Origin: Chlorocebus sabaeus
Taxonomy: Eukaryota > Chordata > Mammalia > Primates > Cercopithecidae
Assembly (NCBI RefSeq): GCF_047675955.1
Contig: NC_132909.1
Coordinates: forward strand, 45,683,931 to 45,747,930
Direction of reading: 5' to 3'
Length of the DNA: 64,000 nucleotides
A model generated the notes under the pieces. It saw only the letters and a program-made list of their open reading frames with translations, was not told the origin of the DNA and did no database searches. The translations under genes were made by a program, and so were the position numbers. Shown in pieces: positions 1 to 9,412 of this stretch. Within the stretch, counting starts at the first letter, position 1, and each line of letters opens with the position of its first letter.

Positions 1-199
1 TCCAGGGAGGCCCTTTCTGGGTCTGGGATAAGGTGGAGGCGGGGACCATGGACAGCACTCCACCTATAGAGTGGTATGACTCTGGGCGTTGGACTCCCCT
101 CCAGGAAACTAGCCACCCAAATTCACCTTCCAACAGCAACTTTTTACCATTCCTCAGACGTTCGGGTTCACAAACTGAGTTTTATTTAAAACATGGGAA

Positions 200-370
200 C
201 AGGCGCAGTGGCTCCCAGTACTTTGGGAGGTCGAGGCGGTAGCCTCACTTGAGCCCAGGAGTTCGAGTTAACAGTGAGCCATGGTAGCGCCACTGCACTC
301 TGTCCAGCCTGGGTGACAGAGCGAGACCCTGTCTCAAAATAAGCAAATAAATACATAAATAAAGAAAAAG
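200..370 (+). mobile_element. Alu, internally deleted
   Basis: Alu head (CAGTGGCTCCCAGTACTTTG) runs quickly into the right-arm end (GCACTCTGTCCAGCCTGGGT) and a patterned A-tail. The middle is missing. Confidence 0.85.
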
Positions 371-374
371 ATAA

Positions 375-680
375 GACCGAGCGCGGTGGCTGACGCCTGT
401 AATCCCAACACGTTGGGAGGCTGAGGCGGGCGTATCACGAGGTCAGGAAATCCAGACCATCCTGGCCAATATGGTGAAACCCCCGTCTGTATTAAAAATA
501 CAAAAATTAGCCGAGGTTTGTGGCGTGCTCCTGTAGCCCCAGCTACTTGGGAGACTGACGCAGGAGAATCGCTTAAACCCGAGAGGCAGAGGTTGCAGTG
601 AGCCGAGATGAAACCACTGCACTCCAGCCTGGTGACACAGCGAGACCTGGTCTCAAAAAAAAAAAAAAAAAAAAAAAAAA
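375..680 (+). mobile_element. Alu, full length
   Basis: Complete dimeric Alu with a long A-tail (about 655-680). Confidence 0.93.
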
Positions 681-1031
681 GCCGGGTGCGGTGGCTCACA
701 CCTGTAATCCCAGCACTTTGAGAGGCCGAGGCGGGTGGATCACTTGAGGTCAGGAATTTGAGACCAGCCTGACCAACGTGGTGAAACCCCGTCTCTACTA
801 AAATACAAAAATTAGCCGGGCGTGGTAGTGGGTGCCTGTAATCCCAGCTACTCGGGAGGTTGAGGCACGAGAATCACTTGAATGCGGGAGGCAGAGATCG
901 CAGTGAGGCTGAGGCACGAGAATCACTTGAACGCGGGAGGCAGAGGCTGCAGTGAGCTGAGATCGCGCCACTGCACTCCAGCCTCGGTGACAGAGTGCGA
1001 CTCTGTCTCAAAACAAAACAAAACAAAAAAA
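681..1031 (+). mobile_element. Alu with internal 49-bp duplication
   Basis: Full-length Alu whose right arm contains two copies of a 49-bp unit (861-909 and 910-958), making it longer than usual. Directly abuts the tail of the preceding Alu. Confidence 0.92.
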
Positions 1032-1261
1032 CGTGGTTCCTCACTCTCCGGGTTCCTTTGCATCCTCCCTGCCTGCCCCTACACCTACAATTTCTGAAGG
1101 AGAATCAGATCTTCTATCCATCTAGAACTCTTCCCCTGGAAAGAGCTCTAGAGGTTTAAGAGCAGGCAAAAAAACTGTGACTTGGGTTTCAGACAAAAGG
1201 GGGCTAGCCAGGCTAGGCACAGGTGGAGGTGCAGGGATCACCTGTGCTCCTCCTTCCACAG

Positions 1262-1378
1262 TCCCCGAGCTGGCAGCACGTGGGATCATCCAGCAAGTGT
1301 TCCCTGTCCATGAGCAGCGTATTCTGAACCGCCTCATGAAGTCATGGGTGCAGGCCGTGTGTGAAAACCAGCCTCTAG
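1262..1378 (+). CDS. ANO8: ANO8 exon (first visible)
   Basis: Acceptor CACAG ends at 1261 and donor GTGCTG starts at 1379. The exon begins with two bases of a codon shared with an exon outside the window, and ends with one base of the next Asp codon. It encodes PELAARGIIQQVFPVHEQR and on to NQPL, the cytosolic segment before the first membrane helix. Confidence 0.93.
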
Positions 1379-4300
1379 GTGCTGCCTGGGCTGGGGGGTG
1401 GGAGGGGAGTCCCAGCAGACAGGCAGGGGGTGACTGAGACCCACTTGTCCCCTGGCAGATGACATCTGTGATTACTTTGGTGTGAAAATTGCCATGTACT
1501 TCGCCTGGCTGGGCTTCTACACGTCGGCTATGGTATACCCAGCCGTCTTCGGGTCTGTCCTGTATACATTCACAGAGACTGATCAGGTACTGGGCAGGGA
1601 CCCGGCAAGGTCTGGGGGATTCAGAGGCACCCTCCTTTCTGGACTGGCACGAACAAAGACTCAACTCTTCTCTGCCACTCACAGACAAGCCGGGATGTTT
1701 CCTGCGTGGTCTTTGCCCTCTTCAATGTGATCTGGTCGACGCTGTTCCTAGAGGAATGGAAGCGGAGAGGGGCTGAGCTGGCATACAAGTGGGGGACGCT
1801 GGACTCACCTGGGGAAGCTGTGGAGGAGCCACGCCCCCAGTTCAGGGTCAGTTGGGGGCTGAGTCCAGGGTCTTGGAGACAGGGCAAAGGCAAGTGGTGG
1901 GGAGCACTGGAGGAGCAAAGGCAGAGAGCTGTGAATAGCGTTTTTCCATCAAAGAGCGTATGTCAAACCCAGGTGGGCTCTGTGTGCTCCCCAGGGGGAG
2001 GGGTGGAAGTTGGATTTGAGGGACTGGGAACAGTGCCCTAGGTGGGTGACTGAGAGGGTCACCTCCACTTGATGGAGGGAAATTGAGTTCCAAGGATAGG
2101 GAGGGGTGCGTGAGGCAGAGGTGGCCCCTCTAATCTCAGGCTGGGCCCGGCCCTTGCCCACCATCAGGGCGTGCGACGCATCAGCCCCATCACGAGGGCC
2201 GAGGAGTTCTACTACCCACCATGGAAGCGGCTGCTCTTCCAGCTGCTCGTGAGCCTCCCCCTGTGCCTGGCGTGCCTCCTCTGTGTCTTCTTGCTCATGC
2301 TTGGCTGCTTCCAGCTGCAGGTGACCCTCCCCCCTCCCCCCACCCGCCCTGTCCTTGGTGCCCAGCTCCACCTTGGGCTGACCCTGCAGCCAGGATGAAC
2401 CCAGAATCCCCTTCTCCCGCAGGAGCTGGTGCTGAGCGTGAAGGGGTTGCCCCGTCTCGCCCGATTCCTGCCTAAGGTCATGCTGGCCCTAATTGTCAGT
2501 GTGAGTGCCGAGGGCTACAAGAAGCTAGCCATCTGGCTCAATGACATGGGTACGCCCTGCCAGGGGGTCTCGGGGAGGAAGGTCTCCATTGCCCCTTGGG
2601 ATCCTTGCCACCCTTGCGGGTACCGCGGCTGCCCGCTCACTCTTCCCCTCGGCCCCTAGAAAATTACCGGCTGGAGAGCGCCTATGAGAAGCACCTCATC
2701 ATCAAAGTTGTCCTGGTGAGTCACCATCATCGGGCAGGGGGACAGCAGGGAAGCTGTGGGGTCTGTATGGGGGCATAAGGAAGGCTCCAAGGAGTGGGGT
2801 GGGGTGCAGGGTGACCACCGCCTACCTCCTTCCTGCAGTTCCAGTTTGTCAACTCATACCTGAGCCTCTTCTACATCGGTTTCTACCTCAAGGACATGGA
2901 ACGCTTGAAAGAGGTGAGACCCCCCGCCCCAGCGGCAGTCCCCCCTGCCCCCATGGCGGCCAGCGAGGGGCCAGACCTGGCACAAGGGGTCCAAGGGCTC
3001 TCCAGCCCCTCCCTCCCCTCCTCCATCCTTCTCTCCTGTCTGTGCGTCCGTTGTCCGTCGTCTGTGCGTCCTCTCTCTGCCTGTCGTCCCCCCATCTGTC
3101 CGTCCATCTGTCCGTCGGTCCCTTCACAGCTCCTGCTCGTCCTGTCCCTGTCCCAGAGCCTCGAGCGGCAGCTGCGGGCGGTGCTGGTCCCGCTCGCGGC
3201 CCTGCGGTTCCGCCTGCTCCTCCTCTCCCTCCGGGGCCTCCTGCTCGCGGCCCGGGCCAAAGTACGGGCAGGTGGCGAGCCCATGGGGCCTCGCCGGGGT
3301 GGGCAGCGTGGCTGTGCTGGGGGTCTGGCGCGCCGAGCTGAGGGCGCATGCGCGGAGGGAATCTGGGGTGGCAGGGAGGCCAGCAAGCAGGTGCAGGCGG
3401 CTGGGGACGCACACGGCCGAGTGCACCGGCCGAGCCTGCGGTGGGGTGGAGACGCGCTGGGCCTGCCCGGGAGGTCGGTAAGGAGTGCTGCGCCTGCCAA
3501 GCTGTAGTTTGTGGCTGAGCGCTGGGGGCCTCGCGTCCAGGCGCGTCCAAAGCAACGGAGTTAGGAACCGGATTCGGCCTGTGTCTGGGCACGGTGCTCC
3601 GGCGGGGCGCCCAGGGAGGGTGAGTCCCCCGATCCCGGCGCCCCGCTTGCCCCCCACGCGCCTCTCTCCTTCCCCTTCCTGCCCCCAGATGCTGGCCACG
3701 CTGCTGATCACCCGCCAGTTCCTCCAGAACGTGCGCGAGGTCCTGCAGCCGCACCTGTACCGGCGCCTGGGCCACGGCGAGCTCGGCCTGCGGGCCGTTT
3801 GGGAACTGGCCCGAGCCCTGCTTGGCCTCCTGAGCCTCCGGCGCCCTACGCCCCGCCGCCTAGAACCCCAGGCAGATGAGGGCGGGGGCGGTGGCAGCGG
3901 GGGCGGGGGCCGCAGGTGCCTCAGCGGGGGCTGTGGGGCGCCGGAGGAGGAGGAGGAGGCGGCGCCGGTGGAGCGGCGGCGGGCGGGGGAAGGTGGGGAG
4001 GAGGGGGACGGGCCTCCAGGGGGCAAGGAGGAGGACGAGGAGGACGACGACGACGAGGAGGACGAGGAGGAAGAGGAGGACGAGGAGGAAGGCGAGGAAG
4101 GGGGCCTCCTGGACTGCGGGCTCCGGCTGAAGAAGGTCAGCTTCGCTGAGCGCGGCGCGGGGCGGCGTCGGCCCGGCCCAAGCCCGGAGGCCCTCCTGGA
4201 GGAGGGGAGCCCCACCATGGTGGAGAAGGGGCTAGAGCCGGGAGTGTTCACTCTGGCTGAGGAGGACGACGAGGCGGAGGGGGCTCCCGGCAGCCCTGAA

Positions 4301-7300
4301 CGGGAGCCCCCGGCCATCCTGCTCCGCCGGGCCGGGGGCGAGGGCCGAGACCAGGGGCCCGACGGGGGCCCGGACCCGGAGCCCGGCTCCAACAGCGATT
4401 CGACCCGTAGGCAGAGACGGCAGAACCGGTCGTCTTGGATTGACCCGCCCGAGGAAGAACACTCGCCCCAGCTCACCCAGGCGGAGCTGGAGAGCTGTAT
4501 GAAGAAGTACGAGGTGAGGAGGGGGCGGGGCCTCGCAGGGGGCAGGACACACCGTCCGAGGGTGAAGGCAGTTGGGGTGGGAGGGAGTGGTGATAACAGG
4601 GCCCTTGATGCTGAGATGCTACAGGAGAGGAAGGCCTAGCCAGATAAAGGAAGCCTCTGGACTGGCCGAGGATGGGGACAGGCCCTGGGTCCATGTGGGA
4701 TAATCTGAGGGAGGCGGGCTCAATGGGAGGAAGATTGTCCGAGGGAAGAGGCTTCCAGGTCTGAGGCCCGCCCACTTGCAGGACACGTTCCAGGACTACC
4801 AGGAGATGTTCGTGCAGTTCGGCTACGTAGTGCTCTTCTCATCCGCCTTCCCCCTGGCGGCGCTGTGCGCCCTGGTCAACAACCTCATTGAGATCCGCAG
4901 CGACGCCTTCAAGCTGTGCACCGGGCTGCAGCGGCCCTTCGGCCAGCGCGTGGAGAGCATCGGCCAGTGGCAGGTGGGGGGAAGCCAAGAGCTCCGAGCT
5001 GAGGCCCAGATGGAGCCCAGGTGCAGCTGGGAGGAGCCTGGGGTCTGGGGAGGCCGACTGGACCCCGCCTGAGCCCTCCTGCCACCCTGCAGAAGGTGAT
5101 GGAGGCCATGGGTGTCCTAGCGATTGTGGTCAACTGCTACTTGATCGGCCAATGCGGGCAGCTGCAGCGCCTCTTCCCCTGGCTGAGCCCGGAGGCAGCC
5201 ATCGTGTCCGTGGTGGTGCTCGAGGTGGGGCTGGCGACAGGGGCAGGGGCAGCTGGGAGGTGGGAGGGCGGCCCCAGCGTCTACAGCCTGCAGCCTTCTC
5301 TCTGCCATCCCTGCAGCACTTCGCTCTGCTCCTCAAGTACCTCATCCACGTGGCCATCCCTGATATCCCGGGCTGGGTGGCCGAGGAAATGGCCAAGCTG
5401 GAGTACCAGCGCCGCGAGGCCTTTAAGGTAGGGGGGCCAGGCTGGGCTGGGTTTTCTCACTTGTGGGGCTGCTGGTGGATCTCTGATCTTGGTGACCAAT
5501 TCCTTAGCGTGAGGGCAAATGCAGAGACTGCACAGAGCTGGGTGTAATAATTGGTGCTCCCTGGCTGGGTGCAGTGGCTCACTCCTATAATCCCAGCGCT
5601 TTGGGAGACCAAGGTGGGAGGATTGCTTGAGCGCAGGAGTTTGAGGCGCAGGGAGCCATGATCATGCCACTGCACTCCAGCCTGGGTGATAGAGCAAGAC
5701 CCTGTCTCTAAAAAGAGTAATAATAAGCAATAATAACTAGTGCTCACAACGGCTTCAGTCGCTTCTGGAATCCTGGTGGCATCCAGCACCAGGCTGGCCC
5801 TTCAGAACCTTCAGTCATCCACCAGCTTGCCCCATTGCATCCTGTTAGGGGGCCAGGGACACAGCGGAGGCTTCCTAGAAGCCCAGCTTCTTCGGCATTC
5901 CTCAGAAAGCTATAGCACAGGCCAAGGAGCTCCCCAGTGCCTGCACAGGGAACATTCCTCGAGGATGACAATGTCCTGTGTCTGCACTGTCCCTGCAGCC
6001 TTTAGCTACAGGTGATGAATGAGCACGCTGAAGTGGGACTACTGTGACCAAGAAACTGAATTTTTATTTTATTGAACATGAATGCCTTTAAGTTTACATT
6101 GACAGAGCCTCATGTGGCTACCTGGGTATAATCTGTTGCAGCCACGGTCCTTTTTTTTTTTTTTTTTTTTTGAGACAGAATCTCTTTCACTCTGTCATCC
6201 AGGCTGGAGTATAGTGGCACAATCTCGGCTCACCACAACCTCCACCTCCCAGGTTTAAGCAATTCTCGTGCAATTCTCGTGCCTCCCAAATAGCTGGGAT
6301 TACAGACACGTGCCACCATGCCCGGCTAATTTTTGTATTTTTAATAGAGATGGGGTTTCACCATGTTGGTCAGGCTGGTCTCCAATTCCTGACCTCACGC
6401 AATCTGCCCACCTCCCAAAGTGCTGGGATTATAGGCTTGAGCCACTGCGCCCAGCCTGCAGCCACAGTTCTGTCTCTTGCCTGTTCTCTGGGAAGCAGGG
6501 GATCAGTTGAGGCTCAAGATTGGTTTCCACTTTACCAATTCCTAAGACGCTGTCTGGCACACAGCCGGGGACAGAGTTGATGGCCAGTGAATGTTTGTTT
6601 TCTTTTCAATTCCCAGAAAGTACCGGCATGGGTCCAGGGAGTCATTCAGTTGCACCCAATAAGCCTCGGAATCTCCAGTTCCCCAGAGAATCTCAGTGTG
6701 GGCCCAGAGATGCAGTTGGCACCCAACAAGCTTTGTTTTTTTTCTTTTTTTGAGACAGAGTCTCGCTTTGTCCCCAGGCTGGAGTGCAATGGCACGATCT
6801 CAGTTCACTGCAACCTCTGTCTCCTGGGTTCAAGCGATTCCCCTGCCTCAGCATTCCGAGTAGCTGGGATTACAGGCATGCACAACCACGCTGTTAATTT
6901 TTATATTTTTGGTAGAGACGGGGTTTTGCCATGTTGACCAGGCTGGTCTCGAACTCCTGGCCTCAAGTGATCTGCCCACCTCAGCCTCCCAAAGTGCTGG
7001 GATTACAGGTGTGAGCCACTGCGCCTGGCCCCAATAAGCATTTAAGCTTCCCTGACTTCCACAGAGAGGCCCATCATGTACCTGGGAATGCAACTGGCAC
7101 CCAGTAAGTGATCGGATCTCTCCCACTTCTGCAGGAAGCCCCCATTGTGGGTGCAGGGATACAGTTGGAACCTAATAAGCATTTAAGTCTCCCCCACTTT
7201 TGCAGAGAGCCCTGGCATGCACCAGCCTTGGCTGGCACCTGCTAACACCCTTTCTTCTTAGTCGTGTAACGGCTTGGCTCTACCTGCAGAGACACGAGCG

Positions 7301-9151
7301 CCAGGCCCAGCATCGCTACCAGCAGCAGCAGCGCAGGCGACGGGAGGAGGAGGAGCGACAGCGCCACGCAGAGCACCATGCCCGGCGGGAGCATGATTCT
7401 GGTGGCCGGGAGGAGGCGAGGGCTGAGGGTTCTGGGCTGGACCCCGCCACCTCCTCCGAGAAGGCCTCTGCCAAGGCCAAGGGCAGCACTGCGGGTGGCC
7501 ATGGGCCTGAGCGGCCCAAGCGCCCAGGGTCCCTGCTGGCACCCAACAACGTCATGAAGTTGAAGCAGATCATCCCACTGCAGGGCAAATTCCTCTCATC
7601 GGGGGCCACATCCTCACTGGCCACTGCAGGGGCCGGAGCCACCGCCCGGCCTCCCCCTGCCCAGTCACCCACGGGCAGCGACACCCGCCTGCCCGCCTTT
7701 CTCAGCTTCAAGTTCCTCAAGTCACCCGAGACCCGGCGGGACTCTGAGCGCAGCCACTCGCCGCCCAAAGCCTTCCACGCCGGCAAGCTCTTCCCCTTTG
7801 GTGGCACCCGGGCTGAGCCTGGGTCCAACGGGGCGGGCGGGCAGGCCCGACCAGATGGGACCCCCAGCAGTGGCGGCAGCCGGGTTCAGAGGAGTGGGCC
7901 GGTGGACGAGGCCATGGCTGAGGAGCTGGAAGCCTCCCGGCCCGAAGAGGAAGGCTCAGGTCACAAGCTTTAACTCGGGGGTGGGGACGCCGGGCCGGCT
8001 TTGGGGGTAGGGTAGGGTGGCCAGGCCTGGGGAGAGGGGCTGAAGGGGACAGAGGAGGCCTGGTCTTGGGTCCTGGCAGGGACCTGGGTCAGTGGTACAT
8101 GCAGCCTCTCAGTTAAAGCCTGCTTCGTATCTCCAGGGCCTTTGTTAGCCTAGAGCCCCGTGCCTGACCCTCCCCAGGGAGGGATGCCAAAGCCGACTGC
8201 ACCCAGGGACCCCCCACCATGCTCCCCTGCCAGGAGAGATGAGGGAGGCCCACTTCCCATCCAGCCCACCCTTCTGCTCCAGCTCACTCTGGGGGGGACT
8301 TGACCCCCCAGGCCTCTATGCAAATCCACACCCTGCAGCCCAGCTGTTCAGGAAGGACTTCCTCGGAGGTGGGGCTGGGGCTGGCTGCCCACCCAGGGAG
8401 CCCCCACATGTGCTGAGCAGAGGTGCAGGCCTCACCCCTACCCTCCCACCCCCGCCACCTCCCCTGCCCCAATCCCAGCCTGGGCTCTAGCAACCCCCTC
8501 CCCAGGGAGCCCAACAAGTGGCAGCTGCAGCACAAGGGCCATAGGTCAGAAGCCAGAGGGACTTCCTCAAACTTTCCTCCCCCTGTGACCTGGAGGGGCC
8601 GTGCCCAGAGGCAGGGTATGCATCGGAAGCCGCCCAGGGGGCCGCCCCACCTCAGCCTCTGATCAGAAGCAATAAGGCCTTTATGTGCCTGGAAGGCCGG
8701 GAGGGAGTGTGGGCAGGGTTGCCAGCCCGGCGGGGTCCGGCGGGGGCGGCATCCCCCCGGAACGGCCCCTCTCGCCTCCGCAGGGACAGCGCTGGCCCCC
8801 GTGGGCGCCCCTGCCCTCCGCACCCGCCGCAGCCGGAGCCCCGCACCGCCGCCGCCAATGCCGCTGCCCCGGCCCCCGACACCGCCCGCCGGCTGCTGGC
8901 AGTGGGACGGGCCCTGGGGCTGCGGGGGTGAGGGTGCCGTCCCCCGCCAGGCCCTGGCTGCTGCCGAGTGCCCGCCCTGTGCCATGGCCGGGCCCCCACC
9001 CGCCCCCCAGCCTCTGCCAGGGGATGCCAGCTTTTACAGCCTCCCGCCACCACCGCTGCCGCCCACCTCGGAGCCCCTCGAGACCCCGGCGCCCTCCCCT
9101 AGCCCCAGCCCCAGCCCCCAGGCCGTGTGCTGGCCCAGCGGCTGGCATTAG
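1262..9151 (+). CDS. ANO8: ANO8 (anoctamin-8/TMEM16H), 3' portion of gene, 13 exons
   Basis: Anoctamin family multi-pass membrane protein, reported at ER-plasma membrane contacts. Visible coding exons: 1262-1378, 1459-1586, 1685-1846, 2168-2320, 2423-2549, 2660-2715, 2839-2913, 3689-4513, 4782-4973, 5093-5224, 5317-5427, 7290-7959, 8784-9151. All phases join without a stop and give about 1,038 residues. The human protein is about 1,232 aa from memory, so the N-terminus and the first exons lie left of the window. Hydrophobic segments are in exons 2, 3, 4, 5, 6/7, 9, 10 and 10/11. A long cytoplasmic insert (exon 8) holds Gly-rich and acidic tracts and interrupts the TM region. The C-tail is charged (QQQQRRRREEEE type), then Ser/Pro-rich. 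Identity rests on residue-level recall of human ANO8, including the acidic insert typical of this paralogue. Convergent with DDA1. Confidence 0.96.
1459..1586 (+). CDS. ANO8: ANO8 exon, first transmembrane helix
   Basis: Acceptor TGGCAG ends at 1458; donor GTACTG follows GATCAG. Encodes DDICDYFGVKIAMYF and on to TETDQ, with a hydrophobic stretch rich in Ala, Phe, Tyr and Val that is the first TM helix of the anoctamin fold. Confidence 0.94.
1685..1846 (+). CDS. ANO8: ANO8 exon, second TM helix and following loop
   Basis: 54 codons in phase 0, from TSRDVSCVVFALFNVIWSTL to PRPQFR. Acceptor CTCACAG, donor GTCAGT. Carries the anoctamin-conserved LFLEEWKRR segment after the helix. Confidence 0.94.
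2168..2320 (+). CDS. ANO8: ANO8 exon, third TM helix
   Basis: 51 codons in phase 0, from GVRRISPITRAEEFYYPPWK to CFQLQ. Acceptor ATCAG, donor GTGACC. Strongly hydrophobic Leu/Cys-rich helix after PPWKR. Confidence 0.94.
2423..2549 (+). CDS. ANO8: ANO8 exon, fourth TM helix
   Basis: Encodes ELVLSVKGLPRLARFLPK and on to LAIWLNDM plus one base of Glu. Acceptor CCGCAG, donor GTACGC. The helix sits at VMLALIVSVSAEGYKKL. Confidence 0.94.
2660..2715 (+). CDS. ANO8: ANO8 short exon
   Basis: 56-bp exon, phase 1 in and phase 0 out, from ENYRLESAYEKHLIIKVVL. Acceptor CCCTAG, donor GTGAGT. Starts the fifth helix, which continues in the next exon. Confidence 0.94.
2839..2913 (+). CDS. ANO8: ANO8 exon, end of fifth TM helix
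   Basis: 25 codons, FQFVNSYLSLFYIGFYLKDM and then ERLKE. Acceptor CTGCAG, donor GTGAGA. Joins in phase 0 to 3689, or to the candidate cassette at 3130. Confidence 0.94.
3130..3261 (+). CDS. ANO8: Possible in-frame cassette exon of ANO8
   Basis: The 132 bp (44 codons) are open in phase 0, the phase of both flanking exons. They are preceded by a pyrimidine-rich tract ending CTTCACAG and followed by GTACGG. The predicted peptide is Leu/Arg-rich (LLLVLSLSQSLERQLRAVLV, then an LRFRLLLLSLRGLLLAARAK-like stretch) and would sit between KE and MLATLL. It is not in the canonical human protein as I remember it. It could be a minor isoform or simply GC-rich intron without stops. Confidence 0.4.
3689..4513 (+). 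CDS. ANO8: ANO8 large exon, cytosolic insert with acidic tract
   Basis: 275 codons in phase 0, from MLATLLITRQFLQNVREVLQ to SCMKKYE. Acceptor CCCCAG, donor GTGAGG. Contains a Gly-rich run near 3880-3930, then a 24-residue block with 23 Glu/Asp (4028-4099). This is followed by a basic Arg-rich segment near 4405-4430 and conserved SSWIDPPEEEHSPQLTQAEL. High GC and strong trinucleotide bias. Confidence 0.96.
4782..4973 (+). CDS. ANO8: ANO8 exon, TM helix and Ca-site region of fold
   Basis: 64 codons, DTFQDYQEMFVQFGYVVLFS to RVESIGQWQ. Acceptor TTGCAG, donor GTGGGG. Carries the family-typical NNLIEIRSDAFKLC segment; in other anoctamins the equivalent helix supplies acidic Ca-binding residues. 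Confidence 0.95.
5093..5224 (+). CDS. ANO8: ANO8 exon
   Basis: 44 codons, KVMEAMGVLAIVVNCYLIGQ to AIVSVVVLE. Acceptor CTGCAG, donor GTGGGG. One helix, and the start of the last one. Confidence 0.95.
5317..5427 (+). CDS. ANO8: ANO8 exon, last TM helix
   Basis: 37 codons, HFALLLKYLIHVAIPDIPGW to RREAFK. Acceptor CTGCAG, donor GTAGGG. Contains the HVAIPDIPGWV motif conserved across anoctamins. Followed by the 1.86-kb repeat-bearing intron. Confidence 0.95.
5563..5735 (+). mobile_element. Alu, internally deleted
   Basis: Alu left head joined to a right-arm end, with an A-rich AATAATAAG tail. Confidence 0.85.
6151..6457 (-). mobile_element. Alu with target-site duplication
   Basis: T-tract at 6151 and Alu head at 6457. 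Flanking near-identical 13-mers GCAGCCACGGTCC and GCAGCCACAGTTC mark the target-site duplication. Confidence 0.93.
6600..7250 (+). repeat. Degenerate ~70-bp tandem repeat, about five copies
   Basis: The anchor TTGGCACCCAATAAG or its variants recurs with A of ACCCA at 6654, 6721, (Alu), 7099, 7170 and 7237, so the spacing is 67-71 bp. Units also share a CCCACTTYTGCAG motif and GCATTTAAG. Confidence 0.8.
6736..7029 (-). mobile_element. Alu inserted in the tandem repeat
   Basis: Minus-strand Alu flanked by related CCCAACAAGCTTT and CCCAATAAGCATTT. It interrupts the 70-bp repeat array. Confidence 0.92.
7290..7959 (+). CDS. ANO8: ANO8 exon, cytosolic C-tail
   Basis: Starts RHERQAQHRYQQQQRRRREE and runs to EEEGS plus one base of Gly (223 codons + 1). 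Acceptor CCTGCAG, donor GTCACA. Predicted coiled, highly charged start, then Ser/Pro/Gly-rich low-complexity sequence with conserved NNVMKLKQIIPLQGKF. If the next intron is retained, the frame stops at 7971-7973 after GHKL. Confidence 0.95.
7960..8783 (+). other. ANO8: ANO8 intron, GC-rich, repeat-free
   Basis: No repeats or exons seen. Retention would end the protein four residues in, at TAA 7971-7973. Confidence 0.7.
8784..9151 (+). CDS. ANO8: ANO8 last coding exon, Pro-rich C-terminus
   Basis: Acceptor TCCGCAG. Encodes TALAPVGAPALRTRRSRSP, then proline-rich runs (PPPPMPLPRPPTPP and PSPSPSPSP types), ending CWPSGWH with TAG at 9149-9151. The 3'UTR continues to the AATAAA at 9407. Confidence 0.95.
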
Positions 9152-9322
9152 CTCTGCCCGCCCTGCCTTCTCGTCTCATATGCAATATCAGTCATTCACA
9201 GGGGCGGCCGGTCCCCAAAATGCAAGACGCCTTCAGCCCCCAACGGACCCCAGTATTGGCCGGCGCCCCCCATCTGCCGTTTTCCTTTCCAAATGAAAGG
9301 AAACCCATAAAACCAACAGAAA

Positions 9323-9341
9323 ACACACACACACACACACA
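9323..9341. repeat. (CA)n microsatellite at ANO8/DDA1 junction
   Basis: About nine CA units between the two opposing poly(A) signals. It reads GT on the DDA1 strand. Confidence 0.9.
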
Positions 9342-9354
9342 GAATAGGCGATTA

Positions 9355-9360
9355 TTTATT
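9355..9360 (-). terminator. DDA1: Probable distal poly(A) signal of DDA1
   Basis: TTTATT on the plus strand is AATAAA on the minus strand. Just downstream in the minus direction is a GT-repeat (the 9323-9341 CA tract), a good GU-rich downstream element. Use by DDA1 implies a 3'UTR of about 3.6 kb. This fits my recollection that the human DDA1 and ANO8 3' ends overlap slightly. Confidence 0.6.
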
Positions 9361-9406
9361 TGTTTTTAATTTATTTTGTCATATTTTTGTAAAACGGCAG
9401 AAATGC

Positions 9407-9412
9407 AATAAA
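9407..9412 (+). terminator. ANO8: ANO8 poly(A) signal
   Basis: Canonical AATAAA in GCAATAAAAACTAT, about 255 bp after the stop. G-rich sequence follows 30-60 bp later. Confidence 0.85.

Larger units (their letters stand above)
1..1261 (+). other. ANO8: ANO8 intron, mostly Alu
   Basis: No coding exon recognised. Holds three plus-strand Alus (200-370, 375-680, 681-1031) and about 200 bp of unique intron before the exon at 1262. Confidence 0.75.
5428..7289 (+). other. ANO8: ANO8 intron with Alus and ~70-bp tandem repeat
   Basis: Contains one short Alu (5563-5735, +), two minus-strand Alus (6151-6457 and 6736-7029) and a degenerate tandem repeat (about 6600-7250). The rest is unique intron. Confidence 0.85.

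Noticed and set aside
2888..3775. Minus-strand frame of 295 codons across ANO8 introns
   Set aside because: Arises from high GC and lack of stops, overlaps well-supported exons, and gives low-complexity Arg/Pro/Gly sequence.
3124..4476. Long minus-strand open frame (450 codons) opposite ANO8
   Set aside because: It is the antisense of the GC-rich, stop-poor ANO8 exon 8; the product is Ser/Arg/Pro low-complexity with no family resemblance and no promoter or poly(A) context.
8664..8676. AATAAGGCCTTT in the last ANO8 intron as a possible early poly(A) signal
   Set aside because: Not canonical, and the following exon is clearly used in the human protein.
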